Under the pieces are notes generated by a model, which worked only from the letters and a program-made list of their open reading frames with translations, searched no databases and had not been told where the DNA came from. The position numbers and the translations under genes are program-made. Of a DNA stretch of 64,000 nt, positions 1-11,674 are shown one piece after another (positions within the stretch are counted from its first letter, which is position 1; every line of letters begins with the position of its first letter). Source of the DNA: Siphlonurus alternatus (lineage: Eukaryota > Arthropoda > Insecta > Ephemeroptera > Siphlonuridae); the NCBI GenBank assembly GCA_949825025.1, contig OX463780.1, positions 47,203,280 to 47,267,279 on the forward strand. The letters run 5' to 3'.

Positions 1-1107
1 TACATGTGATGACAGGGGTCCTGAATCGGAATATAGAGATGTATAGTTCGATCTGGTATAGGAAATGATTCCATATAAACTTCTTAGTGGATCTAAAATC
101 ACAAAAATATGCTTAAAAAAAAAGGTGAAGTTTAACACCAAAAGTCATGCACTGGAGAAAGAGTATCCCAAAATTTGACTAATTTACCTAAGGAAACGTG
201 TCCATCAGAATGTTCAGATGGATGTTATGTATGTTTCTGAATATCTGTATAGAAATGTAAAATAGTGATGGTCAAAAATAGTACCTGGATCAGACATCGT
301 TTTTCCCCTCTTTATTTCTCAACTTTATAACTTTGAGTTTCTGTAAATATAATATGGGAGTCACGCCCTTATTTATATTAATTTCAGTTCCAATATTTAC
401 CACTATAGGTAACTATTTGGCACGTGTCGTTTTTTTTTTTAAGTTTTCCAGTTACAGTAATAAATGTGATGATAACCTTTGACCTTCCCCAAATCAACAT
501 TGCCAGTTGACATGAACGTACTGTACACCAGCACATCTCGTACGAGCAAGTTTCATGGTAAAATCAATATGTTTGTGTTACATAAATTTAGAATCAGCCA
601 GCTTCATTATTATGTGTTCATTCATTTTGTTTGTTTTTCTTTTATCCATCATGCTGTACTCATTATCAATACCAGGAATGGGGGGGGGGGTATGAGGAGA
701 ATAACAAAAGTTTTATTAAATTTATCAAAACTTTTGTTCTACATTCTGTTTAGAGACTTATAATATTTCATATTATTATTTGTACACATACACATACAGC
801 AAAGATAATATCATTAATTTATCTGTTTTCTATAATCGTAGTTTTTACTTTTTATTGATTTTTTTTTTATATAATAAAAGAGAGACTGCTATAATTGGGT
901 ATTTAAATATTTGCCATCAAACAACTTATAAAATAGTACATTTTTATATAATAAATGTATTATTAACTTAAATTATAAATTATGTTATTTTTTATGGTGA
1001 CCAAATTACAACGAAGATAACTTTTATGGCAACAGGTTAGAGTATAGTTCGATCTATTGTAAGTTTTGAAGCTTAAAAATATATAAAATTGACTCATGAG
1101 ATATATA
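1..1107. other. AT-rich non-coding stretch, no gene seen
   Basis: No supportable gene. It holds a run of 11 G at about 680-690. A 14-base motif GTATAGTTCGATCT occurs twice (41-54 and 1042-1055), possibly a relic of a dispersed repeat. The short frames here are rich in Phe, Ile, Leu and Tyr, as expected of chance ORFs in AT-rich DNA. Confidence 0.7.
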
Positions 1108-1130
1108 CACTGCAAAAACAACTAAATACC

Positions 1131-1196
1131 AAAGGCATTGAGAATCTCCACAATCACTTTTACATCACCAAAAGTGTTTAGCTTCTCAATGCTTTT
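1131..1196. repeat. short inverted repeat inside the 5' part of the MITE
   Basis: AAAGGCATTGAGAA (1131-1144) faces TTCTCAATGCTTTT (1183-1196). A smaller inverted pair lies in the loop, CACTTTT (1155) facing AAAAGTG. It looks like subterminal structure of the surrounding element. Confidence 0.5.
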
Positions 1197-1411
1197 ATTG
1201 TTTACGGTCTTCATACCTGTTGTAAAAAGCTAAAAAGTGATCACCAATCTAACTACTCGCCAGCTTAACTTCGGTAATCACTTTCGATCATACCCTTACC
1301 ACTGCACTGCTAATGCTTTCTTAGTAGGAAGAGTATTATTGAGGTATATAAAATAAATAAGAGCTATGGTGAAATGATAAGGGTTCATTTCAATACAAGG
1401 TTATACAAATT

Positions 1412-1731
1412 TCGACCCTAGGGTAAAATTTGATGGCGGTTCTAATGGTGACCCTTAAATTTGCGACCCTTTGACCCTTAAGGGTCAAAAGACCCTTAAA
1501 TTTTTTTTTCGTGAAAAATTGCGAAATTGACATTAGCAATGTCCTTAATTAACTTTAGAGCTCTTATTTACGCATTTTAAGGGTCGACCCTTGGGGTCTA
1601 ACAGGGGTCATTTTTAAAAGTATACAAATATTTATAACAAAATTTGTCAAAAACTGTGAGGATTATGGATTTAGCATTGGCTTTAATTGATTCAGTAAGA
1701 ATAATGACCCTCTAAGGGTCGACCCCTAAAA
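1412..1731. repeat. cluster of GACCCTTAAGGGTC palindromes
   Basis: The motif GACCCTTA and its complement occur many times in about 320 bp. They include a perfect 20-bp palindrome TTTGACCCTTAAGGGTCAAA at 1470-1489, a 14-bp palindrome AAGGGTCGACCCTT at 1579-1592, and a GGGTCGACCCC relic near 1717-1727. The cluster lies inside the CACTGCAAAAA MITE and could be subterminal binding repeats or an older nested element. Confidence 0.6.
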
Positions 1732-1983
1732 TATATTACGATCTATTCCGCATATAATACTTCTAAATGCTATTAACATGCAATTTCTGAATGCTAATTC
1801 TATTAACAAAAATCTAATGTTTAAAACGTTAGTTTTTAAATGGTAAAAACAGTGATTAAATAGCAAAGACATTTAGCTATTTTTCTAAATACTTTTAACG
1901 TTCAGTAAATGTTAAAAGCATGGAGGGTCTGAATACCGATTTTTTGCAGTGTATATATATAGATATAGAGGAGATAAAATTGC

Positions 1984-1991
1984 CATGGAAC
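1984..1991. repeat. left 8-bp target site duplication of hAT-like element
   Basis: CATGGAAC immediately precedes the CAGGG terminus and is repeated exactly after the other terminus at 5257-5264. An 8-bp duplication is diagnostic of the hAT superfamily. Confidence 0.85.
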
Positions 1992-2946
1992 CAGGGTCGG
2001 ACTGGGGTCAAAAGGCCTACTGAGCAATGAAAGGCGGGGGCCTCTGCACCATCGGGGGGTTTGGGGGGCGGAGCCCCCCAAGCAGCCCGCCGCAGGCGCG
2101 ATTTTTTTCAAAAAGGGGGCGTGGCATGCCTATATTTTTTAATACAAATATGTCTAAATATCGCGAGATTTTATATATTTTTTATTATGGAATTTTAGAT
2201 TCTAAGGAAAAATTAATTTAAACTTTTTTTGGTGATAACGCTAGTCATATTTTCTATGTATTTTTTTCTTTCACCTATTTTTTTTTTTTTTTAATCGAGG
2301 AGTTTTGCAAGTATAAAATCCCAATGTAACAACTAAAACCTTATTGGAACATTTTTCTGTGTGACTTTTGGTCAAAAAATGCACAATTAGGAAAATAATC
2401 TTATCAAATTATTGTGGAACATAATTATATACCAAAATAATTCTAGTAATGTACCCGAATATGTAAAAAAAAAAAAAAAGAAGTGTTAATTTTGGTTCAG
2501 CTTTAAAAATTTGATTTTCAATCAGGGTTACTACTCTCGGATCTCGGATTCACAAGTTGAGTCACCTGAACTTTGGAGTGTTGTAACTCTCTGCAGGTTC
2601 CAATAAGCCCAGAATATTGTAAAAAAACATGCTGACACATAGCAAATTTATTTCTTAAATTTTAGTAGTAATTTCATATTTTTTGAAGCAAAAATTTTAA
2701 TTTCTGTGATTTTTTTGACAGAACAACCTCGGGTTCTTTCAATTGATTTTCATGACTTTCCCGATTTGCGCACATGGCACTTAAAAATTTATATAAAATT
2801 AATAAAACATGTTATGACAGTGAAATATTTACATTGCAATAAAAATAGCCGAAAATAGTTTAATTGTCCTAATTTGAAAAAAATAATTTTGAATTAAATA
2901 AAAAGTGAGAAGTGTACCTCCTCCATAGAGATTTTTTTTTTTTTTT

Positions 2947-3184
2947 GGAAAAACAATCATTGCATCCAACGTAAAATAATATTTGCCAACAAAAATATTT
3001 GCTGGGAATATATTTTTTATTCAAAGCTTTATCAATTTTAAAATAATTGTGTATAGTTTTAGCCGGCGTTGAACAGTTACGATAAAAAAATTAATTAAAA
3101 ATCAATAAAGCTTTGAATAAAAAATATATTGCCAGCAAAAGTTGACAAATATTTTGTTACTTTGCATGGGATGTTTGTTTTCCC
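2947..3184. repeat. imperfect inverted repeat of ~240 bp inside the hAT element
   Basis: The left arm (about 2947-3037) and right arm (about 3092-3184) share ATATATTTTTTATTCAAAGC and its complement plus outer matches (TTGCCAAC/GTTGACAA). The loop of about 55 bp contains GCCGGCG. It looks like a nested MITE or fold-back. I could not define its target duplication. Confidence 0.6.
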
Positions 3185-3496
3185 CAAGAAATGTTTTTTC
3201 AGGGAACAGATACATATCTTACTTTTTATTTAATTAAAAATGGTTTTAAGTTAGGACAATCAAACCTTTTAATCGCAATGCACGTATTTTCATCCGTTTA
3301 TTTTTTTTTTATATATATTTCAGTGTCATGTAGTTGCTTAACCGTGCTCGAAAATCGACCGAATACATTACAAATTATATTGCGGTACGTTAAAATCTCT
3401 CCAATTTTAATTTTGAGGTCAAAATTAGACTCTCTCTTTTTTTCCCATTTCCTAAAAAAGTAGTTGTACTGCATATTCTGGGCCGGATATGCACCA

Positions 3497-4190
3497 GTTT
3501 AAAGTAGAGTAAACGATTTCATTTTTTAGAATATTTTGTTTTCTAAAAATATTTTAACCTGCCTTATAATAAGAAATAAAAACCAAAAAATTCCATCTCA
3601 AATAGCTTCACCACAAAAAATTCCCAAAGTTGGTGTTTCGGAGGCCTTTAACATGCATCCTTATGGAACAGAAAACAGCTTTTTACTCCAACTTTGTCTG
3701 AACTATGGTACCAATTAAAAAATACGTACGTAATCTATGATGAATTCTTTAATGAATTTTCAAATATTATTAATTATTATTATTACTTTTTATTTTTACG
3801 GAGCCATTTTTTCGAAAAAAAATATTGAAATTTTGCGGGTTAATTCCCATAAGGATTTTCAAGATTTTTTTTTCCGGAAAAACGGCTCCGTAAAAAAATA
3901 TATATATTATATATATTTGAAAATCCATTGAAGAATGAATCAGAGATTACGGATTACGTACGTATTTTTTAATTGTTACCATAGTTCAGACAAAGTTGGA
4001 GTAAAAAGCTATTTTCTGTTCCATAAGGATGCATATTAAGGGGCCTCCGAAACACCAACTTTGGGAATTTTTTGTGGTAAAGCTTTTTCAGATGGAATTT
4101 TTTGGCTTTCATTTTTTAATAGAGGGCGAGTTAAACTATTTTTAGAAAATAAACTATTCGAAAAAATGAAATCGCTCACTCTATTTTAAG
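3497..4190. mobile_element. ~690-bp fold-back element nested in the hAT element
   Basis: Arms of about 270 bp (3497-3770 and 3915-4190) are complementary over most of their length. The outer ends read TAGAGTAAACGATTTCATTT and, on the other strand, TAGAGTGAGCGATTTCATTT. The inner arms share CAACTTTGGGAATTTTTTGT and TTTTTAATTGGTACC-like sequence. The central spacer has its own inverted repeat around ACGGAGCC (about 3798) and GGCTCCGT (about 3887). No protein-coding frame is supported. Confidence 0.65.
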
Positions 4191-4783
4191 TGATTTGAGC
4201 ATTAAATCATGCATGAATAGATACAAAAATACTATAATAGCAAAAAAAAAAAAAAATAAATAAATAAATAAAAAATATGTAATTAAAAAAAAAACAAGTA
4301 CGTGCTATACATCTTTTCGTCATATTAATGAAGAAGATTACGAATACGAAATGGAAGCTAGCGGAAGATTTTGAAAAAATAAAAACTTATAAATTTTAAT
4401 CTATAATTTAGGTATTTTTAAAAATAAAATTTATGATTTTTTTAAATTCAATAATACATGCACCTTTCCGTATTGGCGTTCCGGACCGTTCTGGCTTATT
4501 TTTATCACTATAATGTATTATATTTATAAAAAGATGATGTATATTTGAAAAATAAAAAATAAAACATTTACCGCAACAGAATATTTTCATATTAAATTTT
4601 ACTTATATTAGTGCAGGGCCAAGGGGGACCAAGGGGCCTTCAAGGCTTTACATCTTGATTTAATTACTCTACATTAATTTTCCAAAATTAATTTGCTTCG
4701 TTTTTGTTACATCTTTTCCGATCGCGATGTATAAAGGGCCTTCTTGGTCAAATGAGGAGAATTACACAACATATTTTTTTAAG

Positions 4784-4910
4784 AAATATAAGGGCCCTCG
4801 GCACGGTTGGAGGCCTCCTAAAAATAATAAAGGTATAGGTCCTCATTATGGGGGCCTACCTTTTATATTTTTGGGGGGCCTCCAACTGTGCCAAGGACCC
4901 TTATATTTTC
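4784..4910. repeat. GGCCTCC inverted repeat in the hAT element
   Basis: A left arm with GGGCCCTCGGCACGGTTGG (from about 4791) pairs with a right arm containing CCAACTGTGCCAAGGACCC. The arms are about 36 bp with a few mismatches. The intervening sequence carries another GGGGGCCTACC unit. Confidence 0.6.
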
Positions 4911-5256
4911 TCATGAAGATTATAATGTAATTGTGGTCTTTTTGTTTTAAAAATTTCTGGCACTTCAAAGTTGAAAATTCATAGTAAATAAATTGAAATG
5001 TATAAGAAGTAATTGATTATTATGAATATATAATACCTATTAAATATAATAGTCAGTTCTTTGTACTGTGATTTAAGCCTCTTGTTTTACTCTACATCTT
5101 CAGAACACTGTATCTACATTAAATCTTACATCGCTTCGCGATGTAGGGAGGGCCTATTTCACCCTTGGGGGGCCTACTTTTAACATTTTGGGGGCCTCCA
5201 ACCGGGGGGGCCTACTGAGCGATTGCTCACCAACTCTTATGGCCAGTCCGAGCCTG

Positions 5257-5264
5257 CATGGAAC
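5257..5264. repeat. right 8-bp target site duplication of hAT-like element
   Basis: CATGGAAC directly follows the right terminus and is identical to 1984-1991. Confidence 0.85.
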
Positions 5265-6506
5265 CATTTAATTGTGTGTGTGAGAGAAAGAGACTTGTTG
5301 TACACTCGATTCACTTAAAACTTTCCAATTTAAACAAGTTTAATAAACTATACCTAAAACCAACATTAAATTTTAAATGGTGTACTTCTGAATTGAACTG
5401 AAATGGTTATTAATGAATTATTGTATGTATTGATAAGGGCCAGATTGTTTATTTCATGTTAATGTTTCTTGTTTAAATGTGTTATTTATTAAGTATGGAC
5501 GTACATTGCAATATACATGTGATTGATGAACATTATTGACGTGCTTATATTGTTGTATGCAATCGAAAGGCAATAAAAAATTATGAATTATTAATAGACC
5601 GAATGCTTAAAGACATTTTTTTTTGCACATTTACCTAAGATTTTTTTTTCTTCTTTTTAGAGCTGGAACAAAACTCAGACATTCAAATTTTCAACTGCTG
5701 TTGTATCTTTTTTATTTACGTTTCTTGAGATATGTTTTATATATTCTTTCACGCAGATGGTCGAGGCCGTATTTTAATATATTTCGTCCCTAGGAAAAAG
5801 TTTGCGAATTGTGCAGACGTTGTATTCAGTGTGTCAGCTCGTTAAATATTCTAACACTCTCTCTCGTGAACACAAAAATGTAACATTTCATGTCTGAAAT
5901 ATGTTACATAAAAAATCTGACTTGCTTGATATGTAAACAAAGTTTTTTTGAAATATTAATACAGATTTTTCGAAGTGAACTCGACGTATGTTTTACAATA
6001 CATAATATGTATATATACTACATATTTTTTGTATTTAAATATATGCATTTTAGGAGCAGTAGTTTCAACAATGTAAATACAAAATATTAATTGTTTTACT
6101 AAAGCCATGGTTGTATGATATTTCGAGATGCAGTTAGAATGAATTTTATGATGGACACGTTTTTGCTTTGTTCATTACTTTTTGAGTATCAAATTTGTGA
6201 AATTCTTATTAATTTTTTCTAACTTTAAATTAATTAGTTTTATTTAACAGCTGTCACCATAAGCGTAACTCTTTAGCAAATACAGCTTTGACACCTGTGA
6301 CGTCATAAAAAGTCCTAGAATCCAGAAAGATGGAAACAAAAACAAAGTAACTTTTTATATTCTCCTCGTGTACGTAATAAAAAAATTGGTTTCGATTTTC
6401 ATATCTTCTCTCTTATAACAGAGGGGGAAGAAGCCTCAAAAGAAGTAAAAAAAATTGTATACATATAAAATGAACCTTAAAAATTTATTAAAATCTCCTA
6501 ATTTTA
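5265..6506. other. AT-rich non-coding stretch
   Basis: No gene can be supported. A full CRE octamer TGACGTCA is at 6298-6305 in a slightly GC-richer patch next to an AAGATGG motif. Otherwise it is simple AT-rich sequence. Confidence 0.65.
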
Positions 6507-6915
6507 GGTAGAGATAATACGAATCAGCTGTTTGACGTATTCCCCTTTGATTAACATGTAAACCTTAGCAAATTCACAAAAAATCTTAAGTTTTTTTTGA
6601 GAGTCAGATCTGATTTTAGTATTTTAATGCCTAAAAGCCATACAAAAAATTTCAAAACAATTTAACGAACCGTTTTTTTTTTTTTTTTTTAAATTTCAGC
6701 AGGAGGCTTTCGATTGAATGGGAGAGACAAACTAAAAACTTAATAAAAAAAAAATCAGCTCGTTGAATTGTTTTGAAATTTTTGTATGCATGGCTTAATA
6801 ATTAGGCACTAAAATCTGCCTATTAAAAAAAATTCAGAATTTTTGTGAATTTGCTAAGGTTTACTTGTTAATCAAAGGGGAGTACGTCAAACAGCTGATT
6901 CGTATTATCTATACC
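6507..6915. mobile_element. family A MITE, copy 1
   Basis: Long terminal inverted repeats. The left begins GGTAGAGATAATACGAATCA and the right, on the minus strand, begins GGTATAGATAATACGAATCA. Complementarity continues through CAGCTGTTTGACGTA and AAACCTTAGCAAATTCAC. The flanks are TTTA on the left and TTAA on the right, so the target site may be TTAA or TA. The arms have decayed towards the centre. Related copies are at 43752 and 16368. No coding frame. Confidence 0.75.
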
Positions 6916-8325
6916 TTAACGATAAAACATAAAGCAATCAATTAAGATTGGATTTTGTCACTCTGTTATAATCATAATATACCTTGATACAACCTGCCTA
7001 TGATGTCCTAGAGCTACAAGGAAGTACAATCCCATAAAGATTAATCATTAATCAATCAAGGGATGGGCGTTTGGTGCTTTTGGACATTTCCACGCAAGAA
7101 AATACAGATTTACAATTTTAGAGCACGTAAAAAGAGGACTTGTTAAGCTATAACACTTGAATAGATTAAAAATATATTTATTAAATTCTCCATAGGCCAT
7201 ACAGTATGCATACAGTATAGAACAAACCGCATAAATCATTACAAAAAGAAACAACTTAATAATATAAATATAATTATATATTGTCCAGAAGTGTATATAG
7301 TCAATATGTCAATATAGAACAGCCTTGAACACAGAATTGATAAAATTCTTTTAACAATACTTAAAATACTGTATATAGCTGCGGGAAAGATACTACAATG
7401 CTCTACCAATATGCGATTTATTTTAAGAAAAAAAAATATCAGTATTTACCTTCAACGTTATAAATGGAAAAAAAACAACTAGGAAGTGATGTTTTAGATA
7501 TAGGGGTTGAAAACACGCCAAGAGAATATAGCAAAAAGTTTTTAACCGTACGAATAATATTTTATCCCTAGTATATATATGATCTGACATTTTCATATTA
7601 TTATTATTTTTTTATTCGTTATTTTATATCCTCAGAAGAAAGGTTTGGTAAAAGCGATTGATTTGACCACTTTCTTACTCTTGTTTACGACATTTAGGAA
7701 TAAGGTATAAAAATATTTTGACTTTTACTTTATCTCGATCTATTGGAAAATGCATTGGAGGAAATGGCACAAACTATAAAATACCGAATTGACTTTATAG
7801 GTTCTCGAAAACATTTTACAATTTTAATTTTACCGCCTTTCTTTATTATTTACTTTTTTTATTATCGTACACAATATAACTTTAGCAGTAAAAAAATATT
7901 ACAATCCCGAAAGTACTTTTTTTGATTAATTGATCAAAAGTTTTAGTTTTTTACTAATATTTTGGGTAGTTCTTTTTTATACAATTTAATCTTATATTGG
8001 CATAATGTCTAATTGTTTCAATATTTTTATTAATAACAGCAATAAAATTTTTAGTTTTTTCCCACTGCTCGAGCTCAAAGCTCATAGAAGCAAAAATGTA
8101 TAATGTGTGACTTTACTAAAACGTATTATACCATGTAATGATGCAAAAAAAAACAAAAAAAAACACTGGATATACTCTGAATGAATGCTCAATATTTTTG
8201 TAGAGATCTATGAATTATTACATACTAAAAAAAAATAAATATTAAATTAGGTGATTAAATACTACTTTTGAAACATACATAACTTGAGATTTTGTCACTA
8301 ATCATGGTTTATACATATACTTTAA
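6916..8325. other. AT-rich non-coding stretch
   Basis: No supportable gene. GCTCGAGCTCAAAGCTCATAG at 8067-8087 matches 20 of 21 bases of the retroposon tail at 13675-13695 and is probably a relic of the same family. Confidence 0.6.
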
Positions 8326-8534
8326 AGGTGGATTCACATGGCGATTTTTACCATGCGACGCGACGCGAATAATGCGCACTTGCTGTAACATCCATTGGCG
8401 GCCATATTGGGCGATTAAAAGAAAAAAAGCATCGTAATTAACGCGATTACCTGCGAATTCGCCGCCGCATAGGATTTCACAGCTTTTAAGTTAAAATCGC
8501 GCCGCGTCGCCGTTGCCGCCCATGAAAATCCACC
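8326..8534. mobile_element. GC-rich MITE flanked by TTAA
   Basis: The ends are complementary: AGGTGGATTCACATGGCGA on the left and, from the minus strand, GGTGGATTTTCATGGGCGG on the right. TTAA lies at each border (8322-8325 and 8535-8538). The interior is CpG-rich with repeated GCGACGCGACGCG-like sequence, unlike its surroundings. It contains GGCGGCCAT, a YY1-like site. Non-coding. Confidence 0.6.
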
Positions 8535-8551
8535 TTAAGGCAGTGACATTA

Positions 8552-8612
8552 AAACCGCGGTTAGTAACTCAGTGTCATATTATAACCGCGGTTAGCCACG
8601 GTTAATGGGAAA
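8552..8612 (-). repeat. dispersed repeat K, copy 1 (AACCGCGGTTA / AACCGTGG)
   Basis: The minus strand reads GGTTTCCCATTAACCGTGGC followed by two AACCGCGGTT palindromes. Related fragments occur near 17085, 25292, 27908 and 33288. It is likely an old MITE family whose ends read GGTTTCTC/CATTAACCGTGGTTA. Confidence 0.5.
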
Positions 8613-10187
8613 CCTAATTCCTTCGTGAATCATCTCAATAATAATTTGTAATCGTAATAGTAAACCTAATCTGAGTTACAATTTCCATGTCATAATATTT
8701 TTATATACCAGATTTTTTTTTTATAATATTCAAATTAATAATAAACCTCGCATTTATTTCTGATGTGATTTTAAAGATAGAGACTTCCTAATGACAAGGT
8801 AAACATATCCAAGTGACCAAACAAGCGAGCGTGTTTCTTTTTAATGTGAGAGATGTCACGCGATCAAATGTTCTCACCCCCCAAGTAATTGCTTTGTTTG
8901 TCTTGCACAAAGTCATTACGTAGCTGTTGCTATAAAAAGTGGATGACGTTAGCCTAACTATCAAGCTATTAGACTCTTCTATCTCTGCACAGGTAGGAAA
9001 ATAAACAGATAGTTAATGTCTAGACCATTTACTATACGAGCAAAATAATTATGAAGGGGTTAGACTGGTCAAACACATCTTTTTACACATGAAGCTGTAT
9101 TATAACAGTATGTAATTTATAATTATATGCTAGAGGCTGTTTGCAAAGTAAGAACTTAAAAGTAGCAAAAAAAAAAAAAAAAAAAAAAAAATGAGGATTA
9201 TAATTTGATATCAAATTTCAGTTTATACGAAATGAGTAATAAGTGTATAGTGTGTATAACTATTTCATATTTCATATAGTCTATAGATTTTGAATAGCAA
9301 TGAAGCAATAAGTTTTTTTTTTTTTATTCTATCTATTTTCTATGTCATATTTTGTCTTATATATGTGATTATATATATGATATATTATTATTATGATGTA
9401 ACAGGCTGTTAGTATCATCTGTTATTTTATTTTATATTGTTTTATTATTATTTTCTATTGTTCTATTATTCTGTAACTATTATATATGTTTTGTATGTAT
9501 GTTTTATGTGTTCTATTGTAATGTTTTTCTATAATGTATGTTTCTAGTGCTGTTAATATGTACACTTTCTGTGTTTAATAAAAGACTAATAATAACTATT
9601 TAAATTTTCTATAGGGCAGCGCCACGAGATTGTTGGGTTGCCTGCTTACAGGATAACGCTAAGATCTTTAACTCCCCTCCCTTCCCCTTCTGTTGTCAAA
9701 TCGTACGCTCTATACTAAAAGCATTAAAAAAAAATAGAAATATAATAAAAAATTGACTTTGTTGCCAGGTATATAATTATTTAAGTATACAAAAATACAT
9801 GCAGTTTGTGTATTTTTTATAAACTAGTAGATATGGGAAAGATGCAAGTGTAATAATGGCCGTCTATAATTTACTACATTTTTCTCCCTTACACGCTGCT
9901 GATGCAACACAACACTATGGCAGGCTCCTGTAAAGTATGCAATTTGCGTTGCAGTGACGTCACGTGAGATTAGCCTATAAACTAAATAAAATTATGCTAA
10001 GTGCTAAGTTATTTGTAAACAGTCCAACTGTTAATAACTGTTTTTTAAAATAGATTATTTTTGTGTTAGAAATAGCTGTTATTTTAGTCAAATTATCTTC
10101 TTCTTGATTCTTTACTGAGAATAGGTCAATATTATATGACCATGCACCCAAATTATCAATATAATATAATTTATATTTATTTAGTCA
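8613..10187. other. AT-rich non-coding stretch
   Basis: It holds a run of 25 A at 9167-9191, an AATAAA polyadenylation-type hexamer at 9577-9582 after a T-rich tract, and a TGACGTCA octamer at 9955-9962 overlapping CACGTG. No gene is supported. Confidence 0.6.
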
Positions 10188-10509
10188 AATGGAGTATTGA
10201 CCTCAAATTTTTTTATTGCAGAAATGGATAGAGGGTGCAAAGTTATTCTACCCTGATTTTTTTTCATATTTTTTAGAGCTCGGGAACTATTTTTAAAAAA
10301 TTATTGAAAGTTCTTTTTGTGACGTCACGAGACGCCGCTCTTTAAGAAAAAGATAGGACTTGACGCCGCGTGACGTCACAAATAGGACTTTCAATATTTT
10401 TTTTTAAAAATAGTTCCCGGGCTCTAAAAAATCGGAAAAATCAGGGTAGCAAAACTTTTCACCCTCTATCCATTTCTGCAATGAAAAAAATTGAGGACAA
10501 TACTCCATT
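10188..10509. mobile_element. family B fold-back MITE, copy 1, with two CRE sites
   Basis: A near-complete hairpin. The arms start AATGGAGTATTGACCTCAAA and end TGAGGACAATACTCCATT, and complementarity runs inward about 140 bp through GATAGAGGGTGCAAAGTT and CCCGGGAACTATTTTTAAAA. TGACGTCA sits in both arms close to the centre (10320-10327 and 10371-10378), separated by a short GC-rich loop. Non-coding. Superfamily not assigned. Confidence 0.85.
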
Positions 10510-11674
10510 ATCAATATTTAATGTATTTTTAATACTAGATGAATTTTATTCGACTGTTCTTTTCATCTAACGATGTTTCTCATCAAGGGAGATTTACAAT
10601 GTTATTTCATGATGGGGGCTAGTCCCTCTTACCATTACGGACCATAAAGTAAAATACATTAGAAAAGGTGGTATAACCATGGACGTTGACTACATGTAAC
10701 GCTTTTTCACACCAAAATTTTTATTCTCTACTCGCTATTAAATAATTTAAAACCAACAGATTAAAAAAATAATTAATTGTAGTATATATTATTAGATTAA
10801 TGATGAGAGATTGTATGTTTTTTAGTGTCGTGTAATAATGATTGCGTGTGGCCTGGGGACGATTTGCCATGTCGAGATGCATTTATTTCCTCTCTCACGT
10901 AAAAGTGGTGGTGATAGCGTGTTAGCATGGTCGTCACCGCGGGACAAACGTGTTTATGTCCAGCAATTTTCTTTCCCCAAAGTCTCAATAAAAAGTAGAT
11001 AATACAATCATCTTTGCTTTAATTATATTTATATTATACCAGATGATGAGTAAATTAACCTATATTATTATTGAGGGTACCAGTCATAACTGTGAAATGG
11101 TGCCTTTGATGCTTTGTTGATATCTGCATACTGTTTTACTGTCTATATATTATATATATTTGTTATTTTTTGTAACTTAGATGAAATAAATAAATAGTAA
11201 TTTTCATCTTTTTTGACCAATTAATTTTCAAGTTGTCATTTAAATATAATAAATTATTAAAATATAATATACATATAAAAATTACAATAAGCTAGCGCCA
11301 AAGCTCCAATTTGAGCAAAATCTAAAAAACTATAATTCAATGTATATTGATGTACTATTCAGTAGAGACAGCAATTAATGCAATTTTTACTATTTAATTT
11401 TGATCATTTCTGATAATAAAACAGATATTTTACTTTATTGCTCAATTATATTAATGTGAGCCTTTTTCTTTCTTTCATTTCATAAAATTCTCCTAAAAAT
11501 GGGAAAGAAAAATACTAATAATTTAATTATTTTTTTCTGTAAATTACGTTAAATATAGGTGTACATATTATGCTCTTTATTAAGCTCTTAATGGTCTAAC
11601 TTTGGAAAAGTTCACTTTAGGCGTGATGATGCGACTTGAAAGATAAAATTGAACCACTCACCTGAATATACAGG
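10510..11674. other. non-coding stretch with one GC-richer patch
   Basis: A 63-residue minus-strand frame (10797-10988) sits in a GC-richer patch. It is rich in His and has no convincing acceptor, so I do not call it. TTTTAC|GTGAGAG on the minus strand is a fair splice donor motif. The rest is AT-rich. Confidence 0.5.

Larger units (their letters stand above)
1108..1951. mobile_element. Tc1/mariner-like MITE with CACTGCAAAAA termini
   Basis: The left end reads CACTGCAAAAACAAC and the right end, on the minus strand, reads CACTGCAAAAAATCGG. Both ends are bordered by TA (1106-1107 and 1952-1953), the target duplication of Tc1/mariner transposons. Internal homology continues inward (AAATACC against GGTATTC). 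The element is 844 bp with no transposase frame, so it is non-autonomous. It encloses a cluster of GACCCTTAAGGGTC palindromes and small inverted repeats. The superfamily is inferred from TA duplication and terminus style. Confidence 0.7.
1992..5256. mobile_element. non-autonomous hAT-like DNA transposon, 3.27 kb
   Basis: The left terminus is CAGGGTCGGACTGG and the right terminus, read on the minus strand, is CAGGCTCGGACTGG (13 of 14 identical). The CAGNG..CGGACTGG style is known from hAT termini. The element is flanked by exact 8-bp direct repeats CATGGAAC. Subterminal GGGGGCCTAC/GGGGGCCTCC units recur near 2036-2080, 4850-4885 and 5163-5215. CCTACTGAGC follows both ends. No frame of transposase size exists, so it would need a transposase in trans. 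Two fold-back structures (2947-3184 and 3497-4190) lie inside and may be nested insertions. Confidence 0.8.

Noticed and set aside
1992..5256. hAT transposase gene inside the hAT-like element
   Set aside because: No frame exceeds about 90 residues and none shows hAT dimerisation or zinc-finger motifs; the element is non-autonomous.
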